Assembly (NCBI GenBank): GCA_949126835.1
Contig: OX421508.1
Coordinates: 19,417,598 to 19,481,597 of the forward strand
Direction of reading: 5' to 3'
Origin: Anisus vortex
Taxonomy: Eukaryota; Mollusca; Gastropoda; Planorbidae
DNA: 64,000 bases
The position numbers and the translations under genes were made by a program. Positions 1 through 12,234 of this stretch are shown piece by piece (the stretch's first letter is position 1; each line of letters begins with the position of its first letter). Below the pieces are notes generated by a model that saw only the letters and a program-made list of their open reading frames with translations, had not been told where the DNA came from and did no database searches.

Positions 1-1380
1 ACGCCCCCATTAAGAGTACACCTTTAAGCTATCGTCATGTGGACAGCCCCTGTTGCGCGCCCCGATATTTCACCAGTTACAGCATAATCGCACAGGCAAG
101 AGAGCCCACCGAAACTCGGAGGGGAGGAAGTAATGTGCGCAACAGCCTCGTCTCGCCAAGCCCGGTGCCTGGATGTCTAGGGCTATTGTTTTAGTATTAT
201 TGTTACCGGGTGACAGTGCAGGTATAACGAGCACTGACCCCTTCGCTAACGATCCGAGAGGAATTCCACAGGGTGTGGTGGGGGGGGGGGGGTGCAAGTG
301 ACTGCGTAGACCCTACCATACAGTATACGGCATGCCTTATCGGCATGGCTGCATGTCTCGGACAGGACCTTGGTGTACACCCTTCAATGCTACGCCCTGG
401 ACTTAGTGCCAGAATGCTCGTCCGTTGTTGTTTTTTGACATTATAAAATCGGTTCCCAAAGTTTTTCATAGCTCCGCGCCATGTGGAACTTTTAAGGCGC
501 TTCACGGAATGTCGAATACGTTTTAAATTTAAACATTTCGTAAAATGCGTTTTTTTTTTTAAAATTATTCTCTACGGTAAAATGCGACATTCAGGGGCTT
601 TGTGAGGCTTTTTACAATAACCTGCTGTTCTTATTGTTTACGTTTAAGACTTGTCAAATCTTCAAACCTTCTTTGATGTTGTTTGTACAACGTAACGTTC
701 ATTATTTGAAGTAATTTGTCATGTCTTTTTTTATTAAAGTCTATTTTATTGTTTTCCTTTTTTTTTAAACAGTAAAACATCCGGATATAGTTTTGTTAAC
801 AAGCGGTCTTGTAAACAATGTCCAAAAATATTTTTTTATAAAAAGAATGTTTTTTAAATTATACTAAAATATAACAACTATATTACAAATAGGGGTTTTA
901 GTTTTATTATTGAATCTATGCATGCATATATACATAAAAATGTGTTCTCCTCCGGGTCTTTGTACCCAACTATTTTTTCTCTTTTTTTTTCATATAAACT
1001 TTTAAGTGATAAATGTCATTTAAAGAGACCTTGGTTTAGATTGTAGATCCCTAGTAGTATTAACGTACTTTATAGGTGTGTGTGTGTTTAATTACCTTAT
1101 ACACTTTCTTTGTACCGTGTCTTGTAAATGGAAATGTCCTTGCAGATTTTCTGTGGCGTAAATAAAAATGACTTAGTAGATCGTCTGTGTGGTCTGATGA
1201 ATGACCAAAACATTTGTTTCTTTCTTCGTGCTTTATCTAAATGACCAAGTAGATTTGTTCTTTCTTGGTATTTTATGAGATTTTTTTTAAAATTTTCTTT
1301 GGGGTTTTCTTATGTGGCGTGCGTGAGAGGTAGTCATGATGACATGTTGGCACATGTTTCAACGAACATCTTTGTTTGAA
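1..1380. other. No gene seen; AT-rich non-coding DNA with a G run
   Basis: I see no coding exon, RNA gene or transposon ends here. The first 500 bases are more GC-balanced than the rest and contain an uninterrupted G run near 279-292. The remainder is T-rich with homopolymer stretches. Short open frames at 70-297 and 203-505 on the minus strand have no recognisable protein character. It may be intron or 5' flank of the AGFG-like gene downstream. Confidence 0.5.
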
Positions 1381-2620
1381 TGACTGTGTGTTTAAGTAGA
1401 GTTGTGTGTGTTCAAGTAGAGTTATGTGTGTTCAAGTAGCTCTGTGTGTGTTCAAGTAGAGTTGTGTGTGTGTTCAAGTAAAGCTGTGCGTGTGTTCAAG
1501 TAGAGCTGTGTGTGCTCAAGTAGAGCTGTGTATGTGTGTTCAAGTAGAGCTGTGTGTGTGTGTTCAAGTAGAGCTGTGAGTGTGTTCAGGCAGAGCTGTG
1601 CGTGTGTTCAAGTAGAGATGTGCGTGTGTTCAAGTAGAGGTGTGTGTGTTCAAGTAGAGATGTGTGTGTGTTCAAGTAGAGGTGTGTGTGTGTTCAAGTA
1701 GAGCTATTTGTGTGTTCAAGTAGAGCTATTTGTGTGTTTAAGAGGAGCTAAGCGTGTGTTCAAGTAGAGCCATGTGTGTGTTCAAGTAGAGCCATGTGTG
1801 TGTGTTCAAGTAGAGATGTGTATGTTCAAGTAGAGATGTGTGTTTGTGTTCAAGTAGAGCTATGTGTGTGTTCAAGTAGAGCTATGTGTGTGTTCAAGTA
1901 GAGCTATGTGTGTTCAAGTAGAGCTATGTGTGTTCAAGTAGAGCTATGTGTGTGTTCAAGTAGAGCTATGTGTGTGTTCAAGTAGAGCTGTGTGTGTGTT
2001 CAAGTTGAGCTGTGTGTGTGTTCAATTAGAGCTGTGTGTGTGTTCAATTAGAGGTGTGTGTGTGTTCAAGTAGAGATATGTGTGTGTTTAAGTAGAGCTA
2101 TATGTGTGTTCAAGTAGAGGTGTGTGTTTAGGTAGAGCTATGTGTGTGTTTAAGTGGAGCTATTTGTGTGTTCAAGTAGAGCTATGTGTGTTTTCAAGTA
2201 GAGCTATGTGTGTGTTCAAGTAGAGCTATGTGTGTTTTCAAGTAGAGCTATGTGTGTGTTCAAGTAGAGCTATGTGTGTGTTCTGTTCAAGTAGAGCTAT
2301 GTGTGTGTTCAAGGAGAGCTGTGTGCGTTCAAGTAGAGTTATGTGTGAGTTTAAGTGTAGCTATGTGTGTTCAAGTAGAGCTGTGTGTGTGTTTAAGTGG
2401 AGCTATGTGTGTGTTCAGGTAGAGCTATGTGTGTTCAAGTAGAGCTGTGTGTGTTTAAGTGGAGCTATGTGTGTGTTCAGGTAGAGCTGTGTTTGTTCAA
2501 GTAGAGCTATGTGAGTGTGTATGCAAGTAGAGCAACGCGTTTTGTGTTTTTACAAGTAGAGATGTGTGTGTTCGAGTAGATGTATGTGTATGTACGTGTT
2601 CAAGTAGAGCAATGTCTGTG
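1381..2620. repeat. Degenerate ~20-22 bp minisatellite (GTGTGTGTTCAAGTAGAGCT type)
   Basis: About 1.2 kb of imperfect tandem copies of a unit built from a (GT)n stretch followed by TTCAAGTAGAGCT. Units vary in the number of GT steps and in a T/A/G position after AGCT. The copies are more diverged than those of the later arrays in this window, so this looks like an older array. Open frames across it (1510-1701, 2230-2442) simply read the repeat as Cys/Ser/Arg/Val-rich strings and are not genes. Confidence 0.93.
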
Positions 2621-3371
2621 TTTTTGTGCATGCTGTCTGCGTACATGACCAAAGACCAAGAATCTATTCTCTGTGTGATCGCCCTGGTCAAGTTCTGTCT
2701 GACATATGTATCTGCGGTGCTTTGGTCAGGCTTGTCAATTGACCGAAATTCTGAGAGCATTGTTTGCTCACACCCCTCCACTCTCTTCCCCTCTTCAGTG
2801 TCCACACTTTTAGATCTATGGCGCCCCCCACCCTCCCCCCAAAATCTCGTTCCAACATCTGTTTCCGTGCTCAGCTTGTGTAACACTGTGTGTATGCATA
2901 GAATAGAATATATGTCAGTGCAAACTGAATTGGTCTTCTCTTCCACACGAGACTGGCACGTGGAACTGTTCTAAAAATAGCGATACAAGATGGCGGTACC
3001 ATCTGCGCCAACGTGTGCCCCTCTTGCTTTCCCGCCCCACCCCCTTTTATTTCTCTCCCACTTTAAAAAAAATAATAATTAGCAACTAGATCAATATAGA
3101 AAAAAAAACCTACTCGCACAGAACACCCGGCTTTTAGGCCAAATACTGCTTAGCTAATTTTCCAGTCCGGTCAAACGTCCTAATGAGTTATTTATCAATA
3201 ATTGGGTGCGTCCTAATACTACTAATAGAAATGTCGTGGGTTTGTTTTCTTTCATTACTACATGCTGCAGCTCAAATTATGGCATAGATCAGCGGTCCAC
3301 TATTTGACACATCTCTTAAGTGATAAAATGGCGACATGCCTTCATCCAAGTTTGCGACCCCTGGTCTAGAT

Positions 3372-4565
3372 GGACTACAGACTACATATTATAGACTACA
3401 GACTACAGTACTACAGACTACAGATTATAGACTACAGACTACAGATTATAGACTACAGTACTACAGACTACAGATTATAGACTACAGTACTACAGTACTA
3501 CAGACTACAGTACTACAGACTACAGTACTACAGACTACAGTACTACAGTACTACAGACTACAGATTATAGACTACAGTACTACAGACTACAGATTATAGA
3601 CTACAGTACTACAGACTACAGTACTACAGACTACAGTACTACAGACTACAGTACTACAGACTACAGTAATACAGACTACAGTACTACAGACTACAGTACT
3701 ACAGACCACAGTACTACAGACCACAGTACTACAGACTACAATACTAAAGACTAAAGTACTACAGACTACAGTACCACAGACTACAGACTAATGACTATAG
3801 ACTACAGACTATAGACTACAGTACTACAGACTATAGACCACAGACTACAGTACTACAGACTACTGTACTACAGACTACAATCTATAGACTACAGTACTAC
3901 AGACCACATACTACAGTACTACAGTACTACAGACTACAGTATTACAATACTACAGACTACAGTACTACATACTACAGTAATACAGACTACAGTACTATAG
4001 ACTACAGTACCACAGACTACTACAGTACTGCAGACTACAGTACCACAGACTACAGACTACTACAGACTACAGTACTACATACTACAGTAATACAGACCAC
4101 AGTACTATAGACTACAGTACCACAGACTACTACAGACTACAGTACTGCAGACTACAGTACTGCAGACTACAGTACTGCAGACTACAGGCTACAGACTACT
4201 ACAGACTACAGTACTGCAGACTACAGTACTGCAGACTACAGTACTGCAGACTACAGGCTACAGACTACAGACTACTACAGACTACAGTACTGCAGACTAC
4301 AGTACTGCAGACTACAGTACCACAGACTACAGACTACTACAGACTACAGTACTGCAGACTACAGTACCACAGACTACAGACTACTACAGACTACAGTACT
4401 GCAGACTACAGGCTACAGACTACAGACTACTACAGACTACAGTACTGCAGACTACAGTACTGCAGACTACAGTACCACAGACTACAGACTACTACAGACT
4501 ACAGTACTGCAGACTACAGTACCACAGACTACAGACTACTACAGACTACAGGCTACAGACTACAC
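3372..4565. repeat. ACTACAG-based tandem repeat array, ~1.2 kb
   Basis: Tandem array made of ACTACAG words combined into longer units such as CTACAGACTACAGTACTACAG. In its 3' half (4030-4550) a TACTGCAGACTACAG variant and a GACTACTACAG word form a longer higher-order repeat. CTGCAG (PstI) sites recur through that half. There is no splice or coding relation to a gene that I can see. Confidence 0.93.
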
Positions 4566-6150
4566 CACAGATGGGCGGAAGACTGAGGCAGCTTGCTTGT
4601 TTTCGTGGTTAGATCGAGAGTCGTCAGTCTTTAAAAAGGCCTGAAATTTTTCTGAAGCTGCCGAGTGCCGTGCTTCATATGAAGCGTCCTTTCTTTATTA
4701 TGAATAATAATATTATGCATCCGGTCAATCACACGGACATAGTAATAGATTGTATACGTATTGACGTCATTTGTCGCTAAGCGACAAGAAGCTGTCAATG
4801 CGATCTCGCTGTCTGTTCGCACAGTGACTTGACTGTCACTTGACACGTGGAGGACTGGGCCTCTGATGTCCGTCTTCAACTTCAATGTCCACAAAGTTCA
4901 TACTATATTCATAGCTGTCAACAATTTTCTCCCTATTCTAGTCTTGTATAGACTTCTTCTGTCAGGTGTCACACACTGTTCTGATGCTACACTCACCATC
5001 AGTAGAAACTAATATTGTATCTTCCACATCATTTTCACAAACTATATTTCTCATGTCGCCATTTTTGTTCAGGCCACCCTGACTTTCTGAAATGGCCCTG
5101 TGGTCTGAAAAAATGTGCCGACCTCTGCTCTTTTAAATCGTGGTTTTATTTATTCTTCACATTTATAATTTTTTTTTTTGCAAATTCCCTTGTTTGATTA
5201 TATATTTTAAAAAGGACTTATCGATTATCTAATTGGTTTTATTTTAATAGTTATAATTTCTCCGACCAATTCTCCTCTTATGCTTTTATCCTTCACTCGG
5301 CATGCGTGTGTGAGGGGAGGGAGACATTTGTGATGGAGACATTTGTTATGGGCTGGCAGGAAATGTTAACCCCAAACAGAGGCAATACAAGGGATCGAGT
5401 TTCATATCCTTGGGGGAACAACATACGTTCTTGTTTACGGGTTTTCTGATAGTCTCGACTCTGTGTATATCTGAACAGCATAAGCTCGCGTTCAAAGTTG
5501 GCAATCGCATTTTTTTCTTTTTCTCCCCGTTGAGCTTTTTGGCCAATGACTGCGACCATGGTTACGGATCCTTTGTACTGTATGGTCCTTAGTGGCGATC
5601 TTTCAAAGCTGCCAACTTCCCCAATTTCCTTTTAAGTCTGCCACTAACATATCGTTCTGTTTTGAATGCTTTTTTTTTTTAATATTCAGTGACACATGCG
5701 CATAATGATGAGACACATGGGAGCTTAAGATTTTTGACCGGTCTGTTGGGGTTTTAAACTCGCATGAGTCAATTTTTTTTGTTGTTGTTTGGTCTAAACT
5801 AAACATTAATCAAGGTAAAGTTTAGTTTATATTCTACAATATGGTTAAAACGTGCATCAATGGTATGTTACAAATGAAAGTGGGGCTGTTGAAATCTGTA
5901 CGGAATGTGTCTTGAGTTTTGTGCCGGGCATCTCTTGTCTTCCATAATTTCAGATCCACTGCGTAGTAATATTTCTTTTGTCTATTTAGCTTTAAAAGAC
6001 ACTTTCTGTTATATTTTCAGGTTGTTGTTTTTTTTTCAGAGTTGCAGACGACTTGGTCATATGACAAAGTTTTGTCGTGCGGTTGACTTTTGTTACAGTG
6101 CACTGCCCTCCTTTCGTTTTTCTTTTTGACATGCACCGTTGTGGCCATTT
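4566..6150. other. No gene seen; AT-rich intergenic or intronic DNA
   Basis: Several short open frames occur on both strands (5015-5197, 5293-5559, 5603-5806) with low-complexity or unrecognisable translations. No zinc-finger motif matching the missing ArfGAP exons was found on the plus strand. There is nothing else I can support. Confidence 0.45.
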
Positions 6151-6159
6151 AGGCATTGA

Positions 6160-6325
6160 TATGGAGGGAGGGGAGGGGGGGGGGGCGAGCAGCGATAAAT
6201 CTTGCTCCGCAGTTCTCGAGTGTCTTTGTTGTGCACAGACTAACTCGCCCCCCCCCTCCCGACAGCATCTTAATTTGATTCTTTCCCCCCCCCCCTCCCC
6301 CCCCCCCCCCCCCACACACACACAT
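6160..6325. repeat. Paired G-run and C-run tracts
   Basis: A purine tract ending in about 13 consecutive G (around 6165-6184) is followed about 70-130 bases later by long C tracts (6248-6260, 6285-6313) and then a CA repeat. The G-rich and C-rich tracts are complementary and could pair as an imperfect hairpin, or each form quadruplex or i-motif structures. Open frames through it are proline/glycine artefacts. Confidence 0.75.
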
Positions 6326-6349
6326 ACACTTTTCACTTCGCGTTAACCG

Positions 6350-7197
6350 GACACTCTATAATTAATACGCACGAAGTTTGTTTAAAAGAAAGAAACAAAA
6401 ATAAGTTCAGATAGTTTATCTTTGTAGGCTTTTGTGGTTTCAGACTTTGTTTGGCGTTGTTTTTGTTTTTTGTTTTTCTTCTTTATTTCTTACACTCGTC
6501 GATGGTCTCGAGTGTTGGACGCTGGCATTCGAAGTTAGCATCTTATTAACGTGAAGTGCGATCGTTTTTTTTTTGTGTGTGTTTAAATATAACTGCCGTA
6601 ACATTTTGACCAATTTCACGTGTCGGTGGTGAAAAAGAGACGAAACAAAACACTTCTTTGTTTTGATATTTGAAAAGTTCTCTATGTGTGTACAAATATT
6701 TCGTGGTTTGTTTGTGAATTTATATCTCAGCGCTTGATTCTGTTGACTCACGTGGTTCTAATATATATAAGGCTCTCGTCTAGTGCTTGTTGTGCGTCTC
6801 GTCTTACTGCACCAGGAGGGTGTTGTTACCCGCTTGTGTTTATCAATATTCCGGAAACGAGAGGGGGATGTCGTCATTGGACACAGTTTCCATCGCCAGG
6901 CCCAGACCTGTCTCCCAGGTAAAAAAATAATAATAATTTTCTCTTGCGCTGCCATTCGTTTTTATTCCAGGCACGTTTTCCCTTCCCCCCCCCCCCACCA
7001 CCTCCAATACTATGTGTTTGATGTTGTGAACCCCGCCCACGCCCCCCATCCCTTTCTTTTCCCCCACCACACAGCGCAGTGGATAGATAATCAAAAGACT
7101 GATAGCTCAAACTCGAATTATGACCAGGCATTGATGGGTTAAGTTGACCTAGGGCTGACACCAAGTGACATATATAGAGGGACATATGTCACCCTGG
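6350..7197. other. No gene seen; non-coding stretch with poly-C tracts
   Basis: T-rich sequence with a poly-C run near 6986-6996 and short overlapping open frames (6686-6922, 6783-7142 and minus-strand shadows) that have no family resemblance. The last 60 bases contain CATATATAG/ACATATGTC words just before the 1,183-bp duplication begins. Confidence 0.4.
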
Positions 7198-8380
7198 GAG
7201 ACATATATAAAAGCTGAATAAGCTCTTTTCCGGTTAGGGTCTGGTCCTTGGGCACTTTCCCAGTACTTGGAGAAATTAGAAGAGCGGTTTACAACGTCAC
7301 GCGAATGAAAACAAAAAAAGCCAATTTGTGTCGTCTACAAGAAAAAGGCCGGATGACTTTTAGACTGTTGGCACGCTTACAGACGCTCCTCCAATAAAGA
7401 AGATTATTGCTCATCCGTAGTCCGAGTCTAGTCTTGCCTTTTTATTCGTGTTTTAAGTGATGTTAGGTTACTGGTTTTCCTGGTTTGCTCAGGCAACCCA
7501 TTCCATGTCCAAATGCCACTGTGGAAGAAGGAGTACTTTATATGCATTTGTTTTCGCATAGGGGATAAGAAAAGTGTTTTTGTCATTACTACTTTACTTT
7601 TTTGCCATTCTGTCCGCTAGTGTTTCCAGGTTTAGTGATTTATCTATTGATGTTACTCTGTGAATTTTGAATATTCGCTTGTGATAAACCTTGCTGAATA
7701 ACTTAGAAGTCTCACTTAGGCACACTGTAATCAAAAGGTTGCCAACCCCTTCTTTATTGTATACCGAATATAGAATAGAAGGATAGAATGGTTTCGATAT
7801 GATCTATTATAATAAAGGGAAATAACGAGTTCAATTAATACCTTGTATTTTTTAATGGGTTCAACCTTATTTTTCTTTTAAATGTCTGTGTGAGTATATG
7901 CCTGTATATTAAACGTATATTATAGAGGTCTTATAATGTCTGTTTGAGTATATGCCTGTATATTAAACGTATATTATAGAGGTCTTATAATGTCTGTTTG
8001 AGTATATGCCTGTATATTAAACGTATATTATAGAGGTCTTATAATGTTTATGAAATACCTGCTTTAAAAGTGTGTATCTTTTTATTTAAAGCGCAAGGGC
8101 AAACAACTGTCTCATTATTCTTTCTTGTATTCAGTCTCATAACGTTCCCTTTGTGTGATTGAGGTGGGTGGGCGGATGGTTGTGCCGTTGAGTCTGCATA
8201 AAGGCGCGTGCGATGTCGAATGTGCGACCAATCAAACAACCTGGTGAATTCACATATCCCTGGTTTTGACGACAATCTTTTCTTGTAGACATATATTTTT
8301 TTTTAACTCGGGTGCAACAAGGTGAATGTTTCTCTGAAGGCTTGCGTTTCTGGAAGCCGTTATGGCGGTGGTGGGGGCAA
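7198..8380. repeat. 1,183-bp tandem duplication, copy 1
   Basis: Bases 7198-8380 recur immediately as 8381-9563. I saw a single difference by eye (A at 7511, G at 8694). The unit contains a dispersed-repeat segment (about 7378-7700) also found near 54,717, and an internal 54-bp triplication at about 7880-8042. No gene is evident; the minus-strand open frame at 8048-8275 occurs in both copies. The near identity means either a very recent duplication or an assembly duplication of two haplotypes. Confidence 0.93.
7880..8042. repeat. 54-bp tandem triplication inside the duplicated unit
   Basis: Three head-to-tail copies of a 54-bp unit containing GAGTATATGCCTGTATATT and TATTATAGAGGTCTTATAATG. 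The first copy has GTGTGAG where the other two have GTTTGAG. The same triplet is repeated in the second large copy (about 9063-9225), so the triplication predates the 1,183-bp duplication. Confidence 0.9.
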
Positions 8381-9563
8381 GAGACATATATAAAAGCTGA
8401 ATAAGCTCTTTTCCGGTTAGGGTCTGGTCCTTGGGCACTTTCCCAGTACTTGGAGAAATTAGAAGAGCGGTTTACAACGTCACGCGAATGAAAACAAAAA
8501 AAGCCAATTTGTGTCGTCTACAAGAAAAAGGCCGGATGACTTTTAGACTGTTGGCACGCTTACAGACGCTCCTCCAATAAAGAAGATTATTGCTCATCCG
8601 TAGTCCGAGTCTAGTCTTGCCTTTTTATTCGTGTTTTAAGTGATGTTAGGTTACTGGTTTTCCTGGTTTGCTCAGGCAACCCATTCCATGTCCGAATGCC
8701 ACTGTGGAAGAAGGAGTACTTTATATGCATTTGTTTTCGCATAGGGGATAAGAAAAGTGTTTTTGTCATTACTACTTTACTTTTTTGCCATTCTGTCCGC
8801 TAGTGTTTCCAGGTTTAGTGATTTATCTATTGATGTTACTCTGTGAATTTTGAATATTCGCTTGTGATAAACCTTGCTGAATAACTTAGAAGTCTCACTT
8901 AGGCACACTGTAATCAAAAGGTTGCCAACCCCTTCTTTATTGTATACCGAATATAGAATAGAAGGATAGAATGGTTTCGATATGATCTATTATAATAAAG
9001 GGAAATAACGAGTTCAATTAATACCTTGTATTTTTTAATGGGTTCAACCTTATTTTTCTTTTAAATGTCTGTGTGAGTATATGCCTGTATATTAAACGTA
9101 TATTATAGAGGTCTTATAATGTCTGTTTGAGTATATGCCTGTATATTAAACGTATATTATAGAGGTCTTATAATGTCTGTTTGAGTATATGCCTGTATAT
9201 TAAACGTATATTATAGAGGTCTTATAATGTTTATGAAATACCTGCTTTAAAAGTGTGTATCTTTTTATTTAAAGCGCAAGGGCAAACAACTGTCTCATTA
9301 TTCTTTCTTGTATTCAGTCTCATAACGTTCCCTTTGTGTGATTGAGGTGGGTGGGCGGATGGTTGTGCCGTTGAGTCTGCATAAAGGCGCGTGCGATGTC
9401 GAATGTGCGACCAATCAAACAACCTGGTGAATTCACATATCCCTGGTTTTGACGACAATCTTTTCTTGTAGACATATATTTTTTTTTAACTCGGGTGCAA
9501 CAAGGTGAATGTTTCTCTGAAGGCTTGCGTTTCTGGAAGCCGTTATGGCGGTGGTGGGGGCAA
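8381..9563. repeat. 1,183-bp tandem duplication, copy 2
   Basis: Second head-to-tail copy of 7198-8380. The junctions share the short word GAGA: the first copy runs into GAGACATATA and the second ends at CAAGAAG. No terminal inverted repeats or flanking target duplications were seen, so this is a plain tandem duplication rather than a pair of LTRs. Confidence 0.93.
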
Positions 9564-9719
9564 GAAGTGGGACGGGAGAGACGAGGCTTGCATGGGTCGA
9601 ATGAAGATTTCCAGGCGTCCCCTAGCATAATTTTCTTGATGATGAATTTTATTTTCCTATCATGCTAATTTTTTTATCATCTTCACTTGGGATAACAGTC
9701 CCGTCTTGCTGCAGCATGA

Positions 9720-9880
9720 ATAATCCCCCCCCCCCCCCCCATTTTTTTATTAATCCGCTACTGGTAAGAAGTGTAAAGGGGCGGAGGTGGACTAAATATA
9801 TATATATATATGAGTGAATTGGAGAAGTTACAAGATGGAGATAGAGGAATGATGAATACACACACACACACACACCTTTT
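9720..9880. repeat. Simple-sequence cluster: poly-C, (TA)n and (CA)n
   Basis: A C run (about 9725-9740), an AT dinucleotide run (about 9797-9811) and a CA dinucleotide run (about 9857-9875) lie within 160 bases. The minus-strand open frame across them is an artefact of these tracts. Confidence 0.85.
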
Positions 9881-9927
9881 TAGTGAATGAAGTTTGTGTT
9901 TTGTCACACAAAAAAAGGGAAAGTATT

Positions 9928-10145
9928 TATAGCATTACGCGCTAGGCCGGCGCACCGAAGGTCATGGGCTCGAATCCTGGTAAAGGTTAAGATTTTTTTT
10001 TCTCGGGGTCTGGGGAGTGTCCTGTGTCTACCCAACTTTGATGGGAAACATGACGGTAGTAATTGGGAATAAAAGTAAGGTGGCTGGGCATTGTGCTGGA
10101 CACGCATCCCCTCTCGTATGCCATGTGTACGGTGATGAACTTGTC
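9928..10145 (+). mobile_element. tRNA-derived SINE copy (family A)
   Basis: It begins with a tRNA-like segment with an A-box-like region followed by the B-box-like word GGGCTCGAATCCTGG. After that comes a body with TCTCGGGGTCTGG, CTACCCAACTTTGATGGG and GGCTGGGCATTGTGCTGG. The same order of words occurs at 16,093, 34,320, partly at 12,235, and on the minus strand at 20,160, so this is a dispersed family. The copy is diverged and presumably inactive. Confidence 0.75.
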
Positions 10146-10189
10146 CAATGGCTCAAATTGGTACTAAAGAGAGACTTCCTTCCATTCTT

Positions 10190-10410
10190 ACTTGCTTTAT
10201 TCAAACATGTATTGTTTAAATATCTCTGCTTCAGTACTTGCTTTATTTTAACATGTATTGTTTAAACATCTCTGGTTCAGTTCTATTTACACATGTATTG
10301 TTTAAACATCTCTGCTTCAGTTCTATTTACACATGTATGTTTAAACATCTCTGCTTCAGTTCTATTTACACATGTATTGTTTAAACATCTCTGCTTCAGT
10401 TCTATTTACA
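10190..10410. repeat. ~45-bp tandem repeat, about five copies
   Basis: Tandem copies containing ACATGTATTGTTTAAACATCTC and TGCTTCAGTTCTATTTAC words, about 45 bp each, with small deletions between copies. It lies directly downstream of a SINE. Confidence 0.85.
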
Positions 10411-10507
10411 CACGGCGTTCATGCGTTCGAGTCATCATAATTTGTTTTGTTCCAGGTCTTGGACAATCTTGGAGGCTACCCATCACTTATAAGCTTATAG
10501 ATTATAG

Positions 10508-10640
10508 ACGTTCCTTCTAGATAGAAGATTAATACGTCCACTAGGCAGGGCGGCAGGGATCGGTCGGTGGAAGGGTTAGAACTTAGAACCCGCGACGTGT
10601 CGGCTGACAGTCCGGTGAACTAACCACAGGACCAGCCGGC
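10508..10640 (-). mobile_element. tRNA-derived SINE copy (family B)
   Basis: Read on the minus strand it starts with GCCGGCTGGTCCTGTGG, has an A-box-like GGTTAGTTCACCGG and a B-box-like GGGTTCTAAGTTC. It ends with a tail containing CTATCTAGAAGGAACGTC. A second diverged copy in plus orientation lies at 54,281-54,420 with the same head and tail. The tail resembles the start of the dispersed block near 7,379 and 54,717. Confidence 0.7.
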
Positions 10641-10819
10641 CTCTCACAGGGTTCCCTAATATAAGCTGGGCTGGATAAAACCTTACGGTCTAAAATTTTA
10701 AAACTTTACCGCCATGGTTCCTGTATAATTTCTTAGCACAAAAACTTAAAAATGTAGCCTATATCAAGTTTTCCTTCTTTCTTTTTTTCCCCTTTTCCTA
10801 ACTTGCAATGGTCGTGATA

Positions 10820-11160
10820 TGTTTAATAATAATAATAATGCTTGTATAGCGCATATACCCATTTATGATAGTTCTATGCACTGACGACAGTTACAGAATA
10901 CAGACAGCGAACAACAGACGAAAATGTATATATGTATACGCAAATACTGCTAACGAAATAGGTGAGTCTTCTGCCGGCTCTTGAAGGTGTCGAAGCTATG
11001 GCTCTGGCGAAGCTGTAGTGGGAGGGGATTCCGGGCGGACGGTCCCGCGTAGGAGAATGCAAGTTGGCTCGTTGGCCAGCGGACACTAGCCTCACACGAG
11101 GGATCCGCAGAGTAAGTGCGTCAGAAGCCTAGCGAAGTGGACGGGATTGGGTGGAGAGCT
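10820..11160 (-). mobile_element. Dispersed element 3' end with (ATT)n tail
   Basis: On the minus strand a GC-rich body is followed by TATGCGCTATACAAGC-like words and an ATTATTATTATT tail. This is the arrangement seen at the 3' ends of many CR1/L2-type LINEs and the SINEs that share their tails. No reverse-transcriptase coding remains. Family assignment is from the tail style only. Confidence 0.5.
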
Positions 11161-11169
11161 CAATACTCA

Positions 11170-12230
11170 TAGTAATAGTCAATGTAATACTGACAACGGA
11201 TCAAACACTTGTACTTGTGGGGTGATAAAAGATCGCGTTCGTGTTATTGGATTTGAGATAGTATACGTTTGTTTGGCTCCAAGCATATCGCCCACTCTCA
11301 CCCCATTGATCAATGTTGTAAATTAACTTCACCTTGACACAGACTTGAACTAAAAGGGCCTTGAGAGTTGGCTGACACCTAGGGGGTGCCCCACAATAAA
11401 TAATTATGCCCATCCAACCCCAAACATCGTGTGTTTAGAAATCCCTGCCGCCCCTTTTCCGCGGACTTTTGCACCTCAACTCGATCCCACCGCACAGAGT
11501 AAGTACACTAAGTTTACTAGCTAAATTACCATGCGTCGCCCGGGGTACAATTACTATAAACACCTGTTTAGGTGTTGCATATAAAAAAAAAGCTATGAAA
11601 ACGAAAGTACCACTGCCAACAGGACTCGAACCTGCAAACTTCGCGTGCGAGTGTGTGTTCTCCCCCCCCCCCCCTAATAAAATCCATGCGTACACCGATG
11701 CTTGCCCCCCCCCAATTTTTAATAGAACATTAAATATTTAGTTGCGTTTAAGTCCATAACAGAAATATAATGCTTAACCCAGCACATTAATGCCCTACAC
11801 AACACTGAGATTCAAATATAATTTATACTGTATACAGATAGTTTAAGTGGCGTGCGTACACGAGGAATTTGTAATTTCTTACCCAATTACTTCCGCAACT
11901 CGAGTGGCGTCATTTATGCACGGCCTTAGGCATGACCTTAGGCATGACCTACCGTAATATGGTAGTTAAAATAGGTCATTGCACAGTTTTAATGGGGTAA
12001 TTGGCTAGAAAATTGGGCTGCTTGTCTTGTCGCCAGGCAACGCGAGGTCATCCCAGCATGTTTTTATATTAATTTCGACATTGCTCTGTAGTCTCTTTCT
12101 AGCGTTAAAAGGGAAGAGGGGGGGGGGGCTAATTTAATAATAGGCGTAGATAGGAAGATTGGAAAGAGGGTGGAACTACCGTGGAACTGAGTGATTTTAA
12201 ATGTGGAAAAAAAACTCTGAATGGTACTTT
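11170..12230. other. No gene seen; includes a tRNA-like B-box fragment
   Basis: Non-coding. At about 11,617-11,660 the minus strand reads GCAGGTTCGAGTCCTG, a good B-box/T-arm, but I could not fold a complete tRNA around it. It is therefore probably a SINE remnant. Poly-C tracts lie at 11,661-11,674 and 11,705-11,712, and a G run at 12,117-12,128. Confidence 0.4.
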
Positions 12231-12234
12231 ACCT

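Noticed and set aside
1510..2442. Cys/Ser/Val-rich small open frames (1510-1701, 2230-2442)
   Set aside because: They only reflect the GT-rich minisatellite. Codon periodicity follows the repeat and there is no initiation or splice context.
3336..3599. Gln/Thr/Tyr/Leu repeat open frame
   Set aside because: Read-through of the ACTACAG array.
7198..9563. Pair of LTRs of a retrotransposon
   Set aside because: The two copies are directly adjacent with no internal coding region, and I see no TG...CA ends or primer-binding site.
8048..9628. 75-102 codon minus-strand frames in the duplicated unit
   Set aside because: They lie in both copies of a non-coding duplication, with no recognisable domain and no splice or promoter context.
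11617..11660. tRNA gene on the minus strand
   Set aside because: It has a good B-box but no acceptor-stem pairing or complete cloverleaf. It is most likely a SINE fragment.
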